From a virus, in IMG/VR virus record IMGVR_UViG_3300038441_002108, positions 1 to 45,992 of that record: a stretch of 45,992 nucleotides of DNA, one strand, 5' to 3'. The notes under the pieces are model-generated. The model was not told where the DNA came from. It saw only the letters and a program-made list of their open reading frames with translations, and did no database searches. Positions 32,127 to 39,510 of this stretch are shown here, in pieces. A program made the translations under genes and the position numbers. Numbering within the stretch: the first letter of the stretch is position 1; every line of letters starts with the position of its first letter.

Positions 32127-32316
32127 CTCCGAGGACCTACACCGCAAGGTGTGGCGCCACAATTCCTTCTTCGGCTTCTCCCGACTCGCCGAGTCGAACA
32201 TGGAAACCATCATCCACTCCCCCACCACGACCGCGGCGGCGAAGGAGATCGCCCGCCGCATTTCCAACGAGTGCAAACAACTAACCCGAGCGCTGAAGGA
32301 GCGCGTTGATCAGTGA
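32110..32316 (+). CDS. small early protein, unknown
   Basis: A 68 aa basic helical protein (KVWRHNSFFGFSRLAESNM, then AAAKEIARRISNECKQL). Overlaps both neighbours; the stop sits in the GTGA of the next gene. No family recognised. Confidence 0.6.
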   Translation: MSKKTDSEDLHRKVWRHNSFFGFSRLAESNMETIIHSPTTTAAAKEIARRISNECKQLTRALKERVDQ

Positions 32317-32627
32317 AACTCTTCTTCATCCGCCACATCCCCTCGGGCAAATATCTTCCCGAACCCCTCGGTCGAGAAGGTCGGGGCGGTTCCCACGTCG
32401 AGCCCGACGAGCCCGACCACGCCCGACTCTTCCGTTCCCATCGCAGTGCCAAGATCGCCCTCAATGCCTGGCTCAAGGGCAAGTGGGTAGCCGATCGTGG
32501 CGTATCCCCCGGCTACCCGGGCAATGACTGGACGGACGACTACTACGAAGAAATCAGCATAGTCCCGCAACCTTCCCGCATCGCCTCCGACATGGAGATA
32601 ATCGAAAAGGAAATCCTCCTTGACTGA
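32313..32627 (+). CDS. early protein, unknown
   Basis: A 104 aa protein with a GTG start. The N-terminus (KLFFIRHIPSGKYLPEPLG) resembles short phage proteins found near replication genes; a WLKGKW motif and an acidic aromatic stretch (NDWTDDYYEEI) follow. Function unknown. Confidence 0.65.
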   Translation: MKLFFIRHIPSGKYLPEPLGREGRGGSHVEPDEPDHARLFRSHRSAKIALNAWLKGKWVADRGVSPGYPGNDWTDDYYEEISIVPQPSRIASDMEIIEKEILLD

Positions 32628-32727
32628 GAACCAACAAATCTGGGCCTTCTTCGCCGTCGCCATCATCATCGGCGTCCTCTTCAACGCCGGCTACCTCCCT
32701 TACATCATTTTCGGAGCACCCCAATGA
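32620..32727 (+). CDS. 35 aa single-pass membrane microprotein
   Basis: TTG start with AAGGAAA upstream, overlapping the preceding gene end by 8 nt and the next start by 4 nt. One membrane span (IWAFFAVAIIIGVLFNAGY). The second of three tiny TM proteins in the early arm. Confidence 0.55.
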   Translation: MTENQQIWAFFAVAIIIGVLFNAGYLPYIIFGAPQ

Positions 32728-32924
32728 GAACTTTCTTCGCCGAGCTTCGCTCGGGCAACACCGACACCCTCCGCCACGTCTTCTTCGACGCCCCGGACCT
32801 GGCCGAGGCCATGCAGTACCTCCGCTTCTATTGCCTCGGCCACGAGGAGAACAACGTGAAGTGGGAAGTCCAGAACATCGGGGCATATAAGGTCAAGGGC
32901 CGGAAGTATGTCCGGCTCGGATAA
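32724..32924 (+). CDS. small early protein, unknown
   Basis: A 66 aa protein (ATGA overlap) with FFDAPDLAEAMQYLRFYCLG and a strand VKWEVQNIGAYKVKGRKYV, a small alpha/beta fold. No family recognised. Confidence 0.6.
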   Translation: MRTFFAELRSGNTDTLRHVFFDAPDLAEAMQYLRFYCLGHEENNVKWEVQNIGAYKVKGRKYVRLG

Positions 32925-33126
32925 ATTCGCCCGCGTCACCCCGCGGCAACTCCAGATCTGGGAGGGCGTGGCCCGGGGCAAGATGAACAAGGAGATCGCC
33001 CGCGACCTGGGCATCTCCGACCTCACCATCAAACTCCACACTTACGCCCTGTTCAGGAAACTCAACGTCAACTCCCGTACCCAACTCGCGCTCGAGTGGT
33101 ACTCAATTGATTGGAGACCCAAGTGA
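32908..33126 (+). CDS. stand-alone LuxR/GerE-type helix-turn-helix protein
   Basis: A 72 aa protein that is little more than a GerE domain (residues 10-65): VTPRQLQIWEGVARGKMNKE, IARDLGISDLTIKLHTY, LFRKLNVNSRTQLAL. It lacks a receiver or ligand domain. Likely a phage transcription factor. It overlaps both neighbours; the stop lies in the GTGA of the next gene. Confidence 0.8.
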   Translation: MSGSDKFARVTPRQLQIWEGVARGKMNKEIARDLGISDLTIKLHTYALFRKLNVNSRTQLALEWYSIDWRPK

Positions 33127-33419
33127 CCTGTGTTAAAACCGGCTGCCACATCTACATCATCCCCTACGGAACCTACGCCTACGGCGACGCCCATCAAGTC
33201 GGCGACGTGTTCTTCTTCCGCCTCGTCCTGACAACCGACGATCCGCCCCCGCACGTGCTCCATTACGAAGTAAACGGCTTCGACTCGTGGTGGGATCGCG
33301 GACAGGAGTCCGGCGCCCACCCCTCCACCCTAATCGCCCACGTCGCCGACGTCATCCCTTACGGCTACGACGGCCGCGACATCAATGAGTTTGCTTATGC
33401 GGGGGGCCCCAATGTATAA
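33123..33419 (+). CDS. early protein, unknown
   Basis: A 98 aa protein; I chose GTG33123 because GGAG lies 6 nt upstream, over a TTG four codons earlier. Strand-rich and aromatic (GCHIYIIPYGTYAYGDAHQVG, YEVNGFDSWWD, DVIPYGYDGRDI). No family recognised. Confidence 0.6.
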   Translation: MTCVKTGCHIYIIPYGTYAYGDAHQVGDVFFFRLVLTTDDPPPHVLHYEVNGFDSWWDRGQESGAHPSTLIAHVADVIPYGYDGRDINEFAYAGGPNV

Positions 33420-33675
33420 AGGCCCTCCCAACTCCTGCCCGCACCTCGACAACGCTATCGACGAGTTCGACAACCTCGCCGAGGAAATCAAACACCTAGT
33501 CCAGCAACGCTCCCGCACTCACGAAAGTGAAATCGAGGCGGCCCGGGACATCAACGCCAAACTCCGCGACGACAACATCGAACTAGTCACTGAAAACGAA
33601 CTTCTTCGTGGTCAAATCTCCGATCTCGAAGAAGAAATCAAAAACCTGAAGCACGTCCTAGAAAGGGACTATTGA
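33412..33675 (+). CDS. coiled-coil early protein
   Basis: An 87 aa protein: a short start with CPH (KGPPNSCPHLDNAIDEF), then an uninterrupted coiled coil from about residue 20 to the end (LRDDNIELVTENELLRG then QISDLEEEIKNLKHVL). Probably dimeric. It overlaps the neighbours slightly and precedes the helicase. Confidence 0.65.
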   Translation: MYKGPPNSCPHLDNAIDEFDNLAEEIKHLVQQRSRTHESEIEAARDINAKLRDDNIELVTENELLRGQISDLEEEIKNLKHVLERDY

Positions 33676-33677
33676 GC

Positions 33678-35144
33678 ATGACCCACACCCCAACTCCCGA
33701 ACAGCTCGCAATCATCACTGCCGGGGCGGAAACCCAGGACAACCTCATCATCTCCGCCCTCGCCGGCGCGGCAAAGACCAGCACGCTGGTCATGCTCGCC
33801 GAGGCCGTCCCTGTCCGAACCCTTTGCCTTGCCTTCAACGTTAAGATCGCGAAGGAGATGAAGGAGCGCCTTCCGGCCCACTGCGAGGCCATGACACTTA
33901 ACAGCCTGGGCCACCGCGTTTGGGGCGAGACTCTCGGCCGCCGCCTCAGTATCGAGTCCGGCAAAGTCGGCGACATCATCAAGCCCATGATCGACGAACT
34001 CGACGACCAAGATATGAAGAAAGCCGCGTGGGCAGCATTCTCCGACCTCATCCGTGCCGTCTCCTTCGGGAAGCAGTGCGGTTACATCCCTGACGGCTAT
34101 TTCAACCCAGACATCCGCTCCCGCAAGTTCAACGCCCTAATGGACGACCAGACCTTCCTCGATCACTACGAGACCAAACTCGAAGACTGGGAGTGGGCGA
34201 TCATCCGCGAGGCCACCACCCGATCCCTCGACATGGCGTGGAAGGGCCAGTGCGATTACGACGATCAGGTCCTCATGCCCACCGTCTTTCAATCCTCATT
34301 TCCTCGGTATCCCTTGGTCTTGGTGGACGAGGCCCAGGACCTCTCGGCGCTCAACCACGCCACCCTCAAGAAACTCGTCATCAAACGCCTCGTCGCGGTG
34401 GGCGATCCGTGCCAGGCCATCTATGGCTTCCGCGGCGCCCACGAGGAATCGATGGCGCTGCTCGAAGAGACCTTCAAGATGAAGAAGTTCATGCTCTCAG
34501 TCTCCTTCCGTTGCCCGATCAAGGTGGTCGAGCATGCCCGATGGCGAGCCCCGCACATGCAGTATCCTGAGTGGGCAAAGCCCGGCGAAGTGCGCCACCT
34601 CGGCCACTGGGGCGCGGACGACATCCCCGCTCACGCCGCGATCATCTGCCGCAACAACGCCCCCTTGTTTTCCCTCGCGATCAAGTTGTTGCAACGGGGG
34701 AGGTATGCGCAACTGGTGGGGAATGACATCGGCAAGGGCCTCCTCCGAGTCATGATCAAGTTCGGCCCCTCGTCGATGAAGCAGAAGGAAGTTCTCGAGC
34801 GCATCGATGCGTGGTCCGAGGAAAAGAAGGCGAAGGCGAAACAGAAGGGCTCCATCGAGGACCGGGCCGAGTGCATGCGGATCTTCGCTCGGCAGGGCAA
34901 GAACCTGGGCGAGGCCATAGCCTACGCCGAGCATGTCTTCTCCGCGGACGGGCCCGTCAAGTTGATGACGGGGCATAAATCCAAAGGCCTCGAGTTCGAG
35001 CACGTCTTCATCCTCGACCGGGAGTTGCTAGGTACGGAGGGTCAAGAAAAGAACCTCCGCTACGTCATGATCACTCGGAGCCAGTCGACGTTGACATATA
35101 TCAACACGAAGGATCTTGAGGAACTCGATACGCCCGAGGCGTAG
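33678..35144 (+). CDS. SF1 DNA helicase, UvrD/Rep-like
   Basis: A 488 aa helicase. Visible motifs: Q-motif/TPEQLAII at the N-terminus, Walker A variant ALAGAAKTSTL (about 29-39), LVLVDEAQDLSAL (motif II, DEAQ), VGDPCQAIYGFRGA (motif III), SFRCP (motif IV), TGHKSKGLEFEHVFIL (motif V) and RYVMITRSQ (motif VI). It unwinds DNA 3' to 5' in family members. I take ATG33678 (AAAGGGA 9 nt upstream) over TTG33672. The dispersed repeat starts directly at its stop codon. Confidence 0.9.
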   Translation: MTHTPTPEQLAIITAGAETQDNLIISALAGAAKTSTLVMLAEAVPVRTLCLAFNVKIAKEMKERLPAHCEAMTLNSLGHRVWGETLGRRLSIESGKVGDIIKPMIDELDDQDMKKAAWAAFSDLIRAVSFGKQCGYIPDGYFNPDIRSRKFNALMDDQTFLDHYETKLEDWEWAIIREATTRSLDMAWKGQCDYDDQVLMPTVFQSSFPRYPLVLVDEAQDLSALNHATLKKLVIKRLVAVGDPCQAIYGFRGAHEESMALLEETFKMKKFMLSVSFRCPIKVVEHARWRAPHMQYPEWAKPGEVRHLGHWGADDIPAHAAIICRNNAPLFSLAIKLLQRGRYAQLVGNDIGKGLLRVMIKFGPSSMKQKEVLERIDAWSEEKKAKAKQKGSIEDRAECMRIFARQGKNLGEAIAYAEHVFSADGPVKLMTGHKSKGLEFEHVFILDRELLGTEGQEKNLRYVMITRSQSTLTYINTKDLEELDTPEA

Positions 35145-35176
35145 CCATACCGTAACACGTCGTTACGAACCATACC
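35145..35176 (+). repeat. dispersed GGTATGG...TTACGG repeat, copy E
   Basis: Begins at the base after the helicase TAG: CCATACCGTAAC, then ACGTCGTTACGAA, then CCATACC. It contains its own dyad CGTAAC-ACGTC-GTTACG. The two CCATACC blocks are 25 bp apart, exactly as in copy F at 41509. Confidence 0.8.
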
Positions 35177-35183
35177 AAGCACC

Positions 35184-35213
35184 GTATGGTCAGACCCCAC
35201 ACCCTGACCATAC
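35184..35213. repeat. inverted repeat GTATGGT/ACCATAC
   Basis: 7-bp arms (35184-35190 and 35207-35213) with a 16-nt centre, made of the same word as the dispersed repeat. No T tract follows. Confidence 0.65.
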
Positions 35214-35237
35214 TTTCCTCCGCCTGCATTTTGTGTA

Positions 35238-35265
35238 TTGACACCCCCGCACCATGTGTTAGTGT
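35238..35265 (+). promoter_or_regulatory. sigma-70-like promoter for the middle gene block
   Basis: TTGACA (35238-35243), 16-nt spacer, TAGTGT (35260-35265). A TTCCAAAC direct repeat (35273-35280, 35284-35291) lies in the leader just before the ribosome site AAGGAAACC of the gene at 35305. Confidence 0.6.
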
Positions 35266-35304
35266 GGCGATGTTCCAAACACATTCCAAACCAAGGAAAC
35301 CCCA

Positions 35305-35799
35305 ATGCCCGAAATGAAGAACAAAGTCATCGCCGGCGAGTCGTTCCAGCTCTCGCAGCCCTACGCGGCCGGTCACACCCTGACCGAGGCGGAAGCCAAG
35401 ACCCTCAACCAGGTCCGTTCCGAGAACATCGGCAACAACCTGCGCGATAAGATCAAGGAGTTGATCGAGGCTGGTAAGCTCGCCGACGCCCAGGCCCTGG
35501 TCGCCGAACGTGACGCCTCCTACGAATTTACTCTGGCTCAGGTCGGCGCCTCCCGCGTCCTCGATCCGGTCGAGAAGGAAGCCCGCTCGCTGGCGAAGGA
35601 AATCGTCAAGGCGAAGTTGGCCGAGAAGGGCCTCAAGTTCACCGTCGCCCCGGACGGCGAGACCAAGGAGTCCTGGGCCGAGAAGATGGAAGCGAACGTC
35701 GAAAAGTTCGCCGCCTCCGAACAGGTCCTGGCCGAGGCCAAGAAGGCGGTCGCCGCAAAGCAAAAGCGCATGGCGAACCTCGCCTCGCTCGAAGTCTAA
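35305..35799 (+). CDS. abundant-type early/middle protein, unknown
   Basis: A 164 aa, highly charged helical protein (LTEAEAKTLNQVRSENIGNN, then EARSLAKEIVKAKLAEKGL), with a short strand KFTVAPDGETKESW and a lysine/alanine-rich C-terminus. Related proteins of this look occur near replication genes of many podoviruses and siphoviruses. It has its own promoter, clean ribosome site and strong codon bias, suggesting high expression. Function unknown. Confidence 0.7.
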   Translation: MPEMKNKVIAGESFQLSQPYAAGHTLTEAEAKTLNQVRSENIGNNLRDKIKELIEAGKLADAQALVAERDASYEFTLAQVGASRVLDPVEKEARSLAKEIVKAKLAEKGLKFTVAPDGETKESWAEKMEANVEKFAASEQVLAEAKKAVAAKQKRMANLASLEV

Positions 35800-35986
35800 G
35801 GCGCCTAGCGCCTGCCCCGCACGTAATTCCCCTCCCTACGACGTGCGGGGCACCTCATCCCCGAGGGGATCCCGGTTTGGCGGGACAAGACGATAGGCGT
35901 CGCTATCGTAATCCAAACAGAGAGCGCCCGCTTGGTTCGTCCTGAGCTGGGCGCTCTCACCTTCCCTCAACCAAGGAACCGAACCT
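35800..35986 (+). ncRNA. 187-nt intergenic region packed with hairpins
   Basis: Successive perfect dyads: GGCGC-CTA-GCGCC (35800-35812), GCCCCGCACGT/ACGTGCGGGGC (35814-35851, 11 bp), ATCCCC-GA-GGGGAT (35857-35870), ACGATAG/CTATCGT (35890-35909) and GAGAGCGCCC/GGGCGCTCTC (35920-35958). No T tracts follow, so they are poor terminators. It looks like a structured leader of the gene at 35987, or an RNA in its own right. Confidence 0.65.
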
Positions 35987-36304
35987 ATGCAGAACATCGT
36001 CTTCGCCCTGGCGGGTCTTTCCTTCCGCCCCGCCTCGGCTAAAGCCGCAGTGGCCGAACTCGAAGTCGGCGCCGAAGTCTTCCTCGAGCGCGACCCGGAA
36101 AACCAGTACGATTACAACGCCGTGAAGGTCCTCGTCGGCGAAGAGTTCGTCGGCTTCGTCCCCAAGGTGGATAACCAGGAACTCGCTTCCCACCTCGACG
36201 CCGACAAGCCGTACACGGCGAGCGTGACGGGCTGGGCCGCGACGAACAAACCCATGATCCGCGTCGACCTCTTCGAAACTGAAGAAGAACGGGACGCAGG
36301 GTGA
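35987..36304 (+). CDS. HIRAN-domain protein
   Basis: A 105 aa protein consisting of a HIRAN domain: GLSFRPASAKAAVAELEVGA, VFLERDPENQYDYNAVKVLV, EFVGFVPKVDNQELASHL. HIRAN domains bind DNA, often 3' ends at stalled forks, and are usually fused to helicases; phages also encode them alone. Here it sits with helicase and nuclease genes, so a repair or replication role is likely. Preceded by the hairpin-rich leader and AAGGAACC. Confidence 0.85.
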   Translation: MQNIVFALAGLSFRPASAKAAVAELEVGAEVFLERDPENQYDYNAVKVLVGEEFVGFVPKVDNQELASHLDADKPYTASVTGWAATNKPMIRVDLFETEEERDAG

Positions 36305-36531
36305 AACCTCACCTCGACCTCCTCGAGCGCATGTACGATGCCCTTCGCACCCCGTTGGGCATCGTACTCGAGACCGAGGACCCGGACCGCCTCCGTCAGC
36401 GCCTCTACGCCCTCCGAAGAGAGCGCGAGGCCAGCGATCCCCAGCTTCGAACCCTGGCCTTCGTCCTCTCCCCCACCAACCCGAACCACCTTCTAGTCCT
36501 CCGCAGGAGCGCCTCGAATGAAGAAGACTGA
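36301..36531 (+). CDS. small protein, unknown
   Basis: A 76 aa protein with a GTG start overlapping the HIRAN gene (GTGA). Arginine-rich helix (DRLRQRLYALRREREAS) followed by a strand LRTLAFVLSPTNPNHLLVL. It overlaps the next gene by 14 nt. No family recognised. Confidence 0.65.
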   Translation: MKPHLDLLERMYDALRTPLGIVLETEDPDRLRQRLYALRREREASDPQLRTLAFVLSPTNPNHLLVLRRSASNEED

Positions 36532-36700
36532 ACCCCTTACCAAACACACCCTGAACCTTCGTGAGGGCGACGTCGACCGACTCAAGTCCCTCTTCCCGGA
36601 GGTCGGAGCGGCATACGTCATTCGCAAACTCGTGAGTGATTATCTGGACCGCGACACCAAGGATCGCAAGATCGAATTCCATCAGGAGATTGACGTATGA
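36518..36700 (+). CDS. possible ribbon-helix-helix DNA-binding protein
   Basis: A 60 aa protein with a strand-like start (KHTLNLREGDVDRLKSLF) and a helix VGAAYVIRKLVSDYLDRDT, the outline of Arc/MetJ-type small repressors. Likely a DNA-binding regulator; the assignment rests on pattern only. Confidence 0.55.
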   Translation: MKKTEPLTKHTLNLREGDVDRLKSLFPEVGAAYVIRKLVSDYLDRDTKDRKIEFHQEIDV

Positions 36701-36900
36701 GTGACATCGCCGAACTCTTCGCCCGCGATCCCCTGAAGCTTTCCGATCAGGACCTCCTCTCCATCGTCGAGCGGTTCCGCGCCGCCCGTGGGCAGTTCAA
36801 TCTCGGAAACAAGATGGCCGGGACCACGAAACCGCCTACGGCGAAGCAAGCCAAGACCGCCGAGGTCGCCGCGAAACTGAACTTCGATCTGGAGCTTTAA
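36697..36900 (+). CDS. small protein with C-terminal NFDLEL tail
   Basis: A 67 aa helical protein (LKLSDQDLLSIVERFRAARG, then a Lys/Thr/Ala linker) ending LNFDLEL, the sixth early protein with the acidic-leucine tail. ATGA overlap with the gene before. Function unknown. Confidence 0.65.
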   Translation: MSDIAELFARDPLKLSDQDLLSIVERFRAARGQFNLGNKMAGTTKPPTAKQAKTAEVAAKLNFDLEL

Positions 36901-36901
36901 G

Positions 36902-37378
36902 ATGGGATACCGGGCAAGATCCGCAGAACAGATACTCACGGAGCTTTTTGCTAAAGGTACTCGCACGGAGACCGGGTGTCTTATATGTCATCTTACTCCT
37001 AACGCTAAAGGCTATATCCCAGTTCAAGTCGGGGGTCGTGGGGGAAAGAAGTGGCGCGCAAACCGCTTTGTTCTTCATATGACTAAGGGATCTATCCCCG
37101 ACGCACTTGGTGCGTTGCATACTTGCGATAATCGCCAATGCATAGAGCCCGAGCATCTTTATGCGGGAACTCCGCTGCAAAATTCCTCGGATATGGTAGA
37201 TCGTAATAGACAAGCGCGTTTAGGTAGGCCTCCTATACACGAAGCAACCCTACTTGAAACAACGGAATTGTATAAGTCTGGAATGTCTTATGCGCAGATC
37301 GCCCATTATCAAGGTTTAGCCGGACCTTCTTCCGTGGCTGACCGTTTAAGGAGAGCTCGTAATGCTGGCATTAACTGA
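36902..37378 (+). CDS. HNH endonuclease (homing type)
   Basis: A 158 aa protein with an HNH_3-type core at residues 26-100: GCLICHLTP, RFVLHMTKGSIP, ALHTCDNRQCIEPEHLYAGT, PLQNSSDM; a C-terminal helix-turn-helix-like DNA-binding region (LYKSGMSYAQIAHYQGLAG) follows. By eye it is clearly more AT-rich than its neighbours, typical of mobile free-standing homing endonucleases. It overlaps the start of the nuclease gene by 17 nt. Confidence 0.85.
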   Translation: MGYRARSAEQILTELFAKGTRTETGCLICHLTPNAKGYIPVQVGGRGGKKWRANRFVLHMTKGSIPDALGALHTCDNRQCIEPEHLYAGTPLQNSSDMVDRNRQARLGRPPIHEATLLETTELYKSGMSYAQIAHYQGLAGPSSVADRLRRARNAGIN

Positions 37379-38324
37379 ACCTAAAGCTTTTAAAGACGGG
37401 GTGCAGTTCGCCTTCGACAGCACCTCGATTAAAGTAGCTGAAGAGTGCCTGCGTAAATATTACTATACTATGATCGAAGGGTGGAAGTCCACCTCCGAGT
37501 CGGTCCACCTCCGCTTCGGTGGCCACTACGCCTCCGCCATTGAACACTTTTACAAGTGGAAGGCCGAGGGCATGACCCACGACGAGGCGCTGCTTTGTGC
37601 GGTCAAGGAGTTGATGGTTGAGACCTGGGACCACGACCTCGACGCCGAAGGCAATCGTGTCCTCGACACGGGCAAGCCGTACGAGCCCCCGATCGACGCA
37701 CCGGGCTCGGCCCGCATGAAGACCCGGGAGAATCTCCTCCGCACGTTCATCTGGTACATCGAGCAGTTCGCCAGCGATCCGGCCGAGCCCATCATCCTCG
37801 CGAACGGCAAGCCCGCCGTCGAACTTTCCTTCGCCCTTCCGGTCGACGACGGCATCATTTTCACCGGCCACATGGACCGCCTCACCGAGTACGCCGGAAA
37901 CATCATGGGCCTGGACAACAAGACCACCGGCTCCACCATCACCGCGCGGTACTTCGAGGGCTTCAAGCCGGACATCCAAATGTCCATGTACACCTTCGCG
38001 GGCAAGATGATCTACCAGATCCCAGTCCGGGGCATGATCATCGACGCGGCTCAGATCGCCGTCGGCTTCTCCCGGTTCGAGCGCGGCATCACTATGCGGA
38101 CGGACTCGGAACTCCAGGAGTTCTACGACACCACGATGGCGACCATCGCTCGCGCCCGCCACGCTACGGAGATGGAATACTTTCCGATGAACCGCACGGC
38201 CTGTTCGAACTACGGCGGCTGCCCTTTCCGCCGGGTGTGTTCGAAGAGCCCCGAAGTCCGCACCCAGTTTCTTAAGGCCGATTTCGTGCAGGCCGAAAGA
38301 TGGGATCCACTCCGCGCACGATAA
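37362..38324 (+). CDS. Cas4/RecB-like PD-(D/E)XK nuclease with Fe-S cysteines
   Basis: A 320 aa nuclease. Active-site elements: E154 in AVELSFALP, D172 in FTGHMDRL, and DNK (185-187) in MGLDNKTTG. Four cysteines at 29, 281, 287 and 293 (CSNYGGCPFRRVC) match the iron-sulfur cluster of Cas4/AddB-type exonucleases. With the Sak4-like ATPase and its partner downstream it would form a recombination set that resects DNA ends. The first about 30 codons share the AT-rich look of the HNH gene that overlaps its start. Confidence 0.85.
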   Translation: MLALTEPKAFKDGVQFAFDSTSIKVAEECLRKYYYTMIEGWKSTSESVHLRFGGHYASAIEHFYKWKAEGMTHDEALLCAVKELMVETWDHDLDAEGNRVLDTGKPYEPPIDAPGSARMKTRENLLRTFIWYIEQFASDPAEPIILANGKPAVELSFALPVDDGIIFTGHMDRLTEYAGNIMGLDNKTTGSTITARYFEGFKPDIQMSMYTFAGKMIYQIPVRGMIIDAAQIAVGFSRFERGITMRTDSELQEFYDTTMATIARARHATEMEYFPMNRTACSNYGGCPFRRVCSKSPEVRTQFLKADFVQAERWDPLRAR

Positions 38325-38334
38325 GGAGACTACC

Positions 38335-38427
38335 ATGAACTTCCACTGGGAGTTTGACGGCTGGAAAGCTTGGGCTTTCATGGTCGCCGTATTTCTCGCG
38401 GGCTTTGCCCTCGGCCTAATCCGTTAA
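38335..38427 (+). CDS. 30 aa single-pass membrane microprotein
   Basis: ATG preceded by AAGGAG. One membrane span (WAFMVAVFLAGFALGLI) after a short aromatic N-terminus. The third tiny TM protein of the early arm, here between the nuclease and recombination genes. Confidence 0.65.
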   Translation: MNFHWEFDGWKAWAFMVAVFLAGFALGLIR

Positions 38428-38445
38428 CCCGAAGGACCGAACCCC

Positions 38446-38733
38446 ATGCACCTCTTCATCAACCGCACTAGCGCAATTCGTCAGAACGTCAATGACGCTA
38501 TCGCCCGTCTCCGCAACATCAATGACAATCTGAGCGGCCCGATACCGGAAGACCCCCCGAAGTCCTGTCTCGCCGCGATGCCTTCCGCTCTCCTCCCCCA
38601 GCTTTCCACTGAGCTACAGGACGCCAGCGAGTCTACCGAGCGTCTCCACGCAGAGATCGATCGCCTCAGCCGCGTCTTGGATCTCGAGAACGCGAAGCTC
38701 TCGAGCGGCCCGGCCACGAAGGAACGCTACTGA
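38446..38733 (+). CDS. small helical protein, unknown
   Basis: A 95 aa protein: two helices (QNVNDAIARLRNINDNL and LSTELQDASESTERLHAEID) around a Pro-rich turn. AAGGA upstream. Its stop overlaps the ATG of the Sak4-like gene, so it is co-translated with the recombination ATPase and may assist it. Confidence 0.6.
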   Translation: MHLFINRTSAIRQNVNDAIARLRNINDNLSGPIPEDPPKSCLAAMPSALLPQLSTELQDASESTERLHAEIDRLSRVLDLENAKLSSGPATKERY

Positions 38734-39509
38734 TGCCCACCCTCGACACACACCAGTCCGGCAAGTTCGTCAAGATGATCTACATCGGCGACTCGGGCAC
38801 CGGCAAAACCGGCTCCCTTGTCAGCCTGCTCGCCGACGGCTACCGCTTCAAGATCATCGACATGGACAACGGCCTGGACTTCTTCGTCCAGATGGCGCAG
38901 AAGCAGGGCCTCACGCAATACTTCTCCGGCGTCGAGTTCGAAACCATCCGCGACACCTACGGCCTCAACCCGGGCCAGGGTGCCGGCGTAAAGGGTCAGC
39001 CCAAAGCGTTCACCGAGTCCCTCAAGAAGATGACCGAGTGGTCAGCCATCGAAGACGACAAAACTATCTTCGTTCTGGACTCGCTGAGTGCCTTTGGCAA
39101 GGCCTGCTTCGAGTGGGCCCGGTTCATGAACCCGACCTCCAAGGACCCTCGCCAGTGGTACTTCACTGCGCAGCAGGCAGTCGAGAACGTCATCGCCCTC
39201 GTCACGGGCGCGGACTTCAAGATGAACGTGATCGTCATCTCCCACGTCAACTACAAGGAAGTATCCGAGGGCGTGCAAAAGGGCTATGCCAACGCGGTCG
39301 GCTCGGCCCTCGGCCCGACTATCTCAAAATACTTCAACACACTAATCCTCGCCGAGTCCATCGGCGCTGGTAAGAACGTGAAGCGTAGGATTAAAACTAT
39401 GCCAACGGGCGTCATCGATCTGAAGATCTCGATCCCAGACTTCGACGCAGAACTACCCCTGGAGACAGGGCTTTCAACCATCTTCGCAAAACTCAAGGAC
39501 ACCAAGTGA
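38733..39509 (+). CDS. Sak4-like RecA-fold recombination ATPase
   Basis: A 258 aa ATPase with Walker A GDSGTGKT (19-26), Walker B TIFVLDSLSAFG, and a C-terminal VIVISHVNY motif, the AAA_24/Sak4 pattern. Sak4 proteins are phage single-strand annealing or recombinase-like factors working with a phage SSB. The next gene is very probably that partner. Together with the Cas4-like nuclease upstream they form a recombination module. Confidence 0.8.
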   Translation: MPTLDTHQSGKFVKMIYIGDSGTGKTGSLVSLLADGYRFKIIDMDNGLDFFVQMAQKQGLTQYFSGVEFETIRDTYGLNPGQGAGVKGQPKAFTESLKKMTEWSAIEDDKTIFVLDSLSAFGKACFEWARFMNPTSKDPRQWYFTAQQAVENVIALVTGADFKMNVIVISHVNYKEVSEGVQKGYANAVGSALGPTISKYFNTLILAESIGAGKNVKRRIKTMPTGVIDLKISIPDFDAELPLETGLSTIFAKLKDTK

Positions 39510-39510
39510 T

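Noticed and set aside
35814-35851. 11-bp hairpin as a rho-independent terminator after the gene at 35305
   Set aside because: The loop is 16 nt and no T run follows; more likely part of a structured leader.
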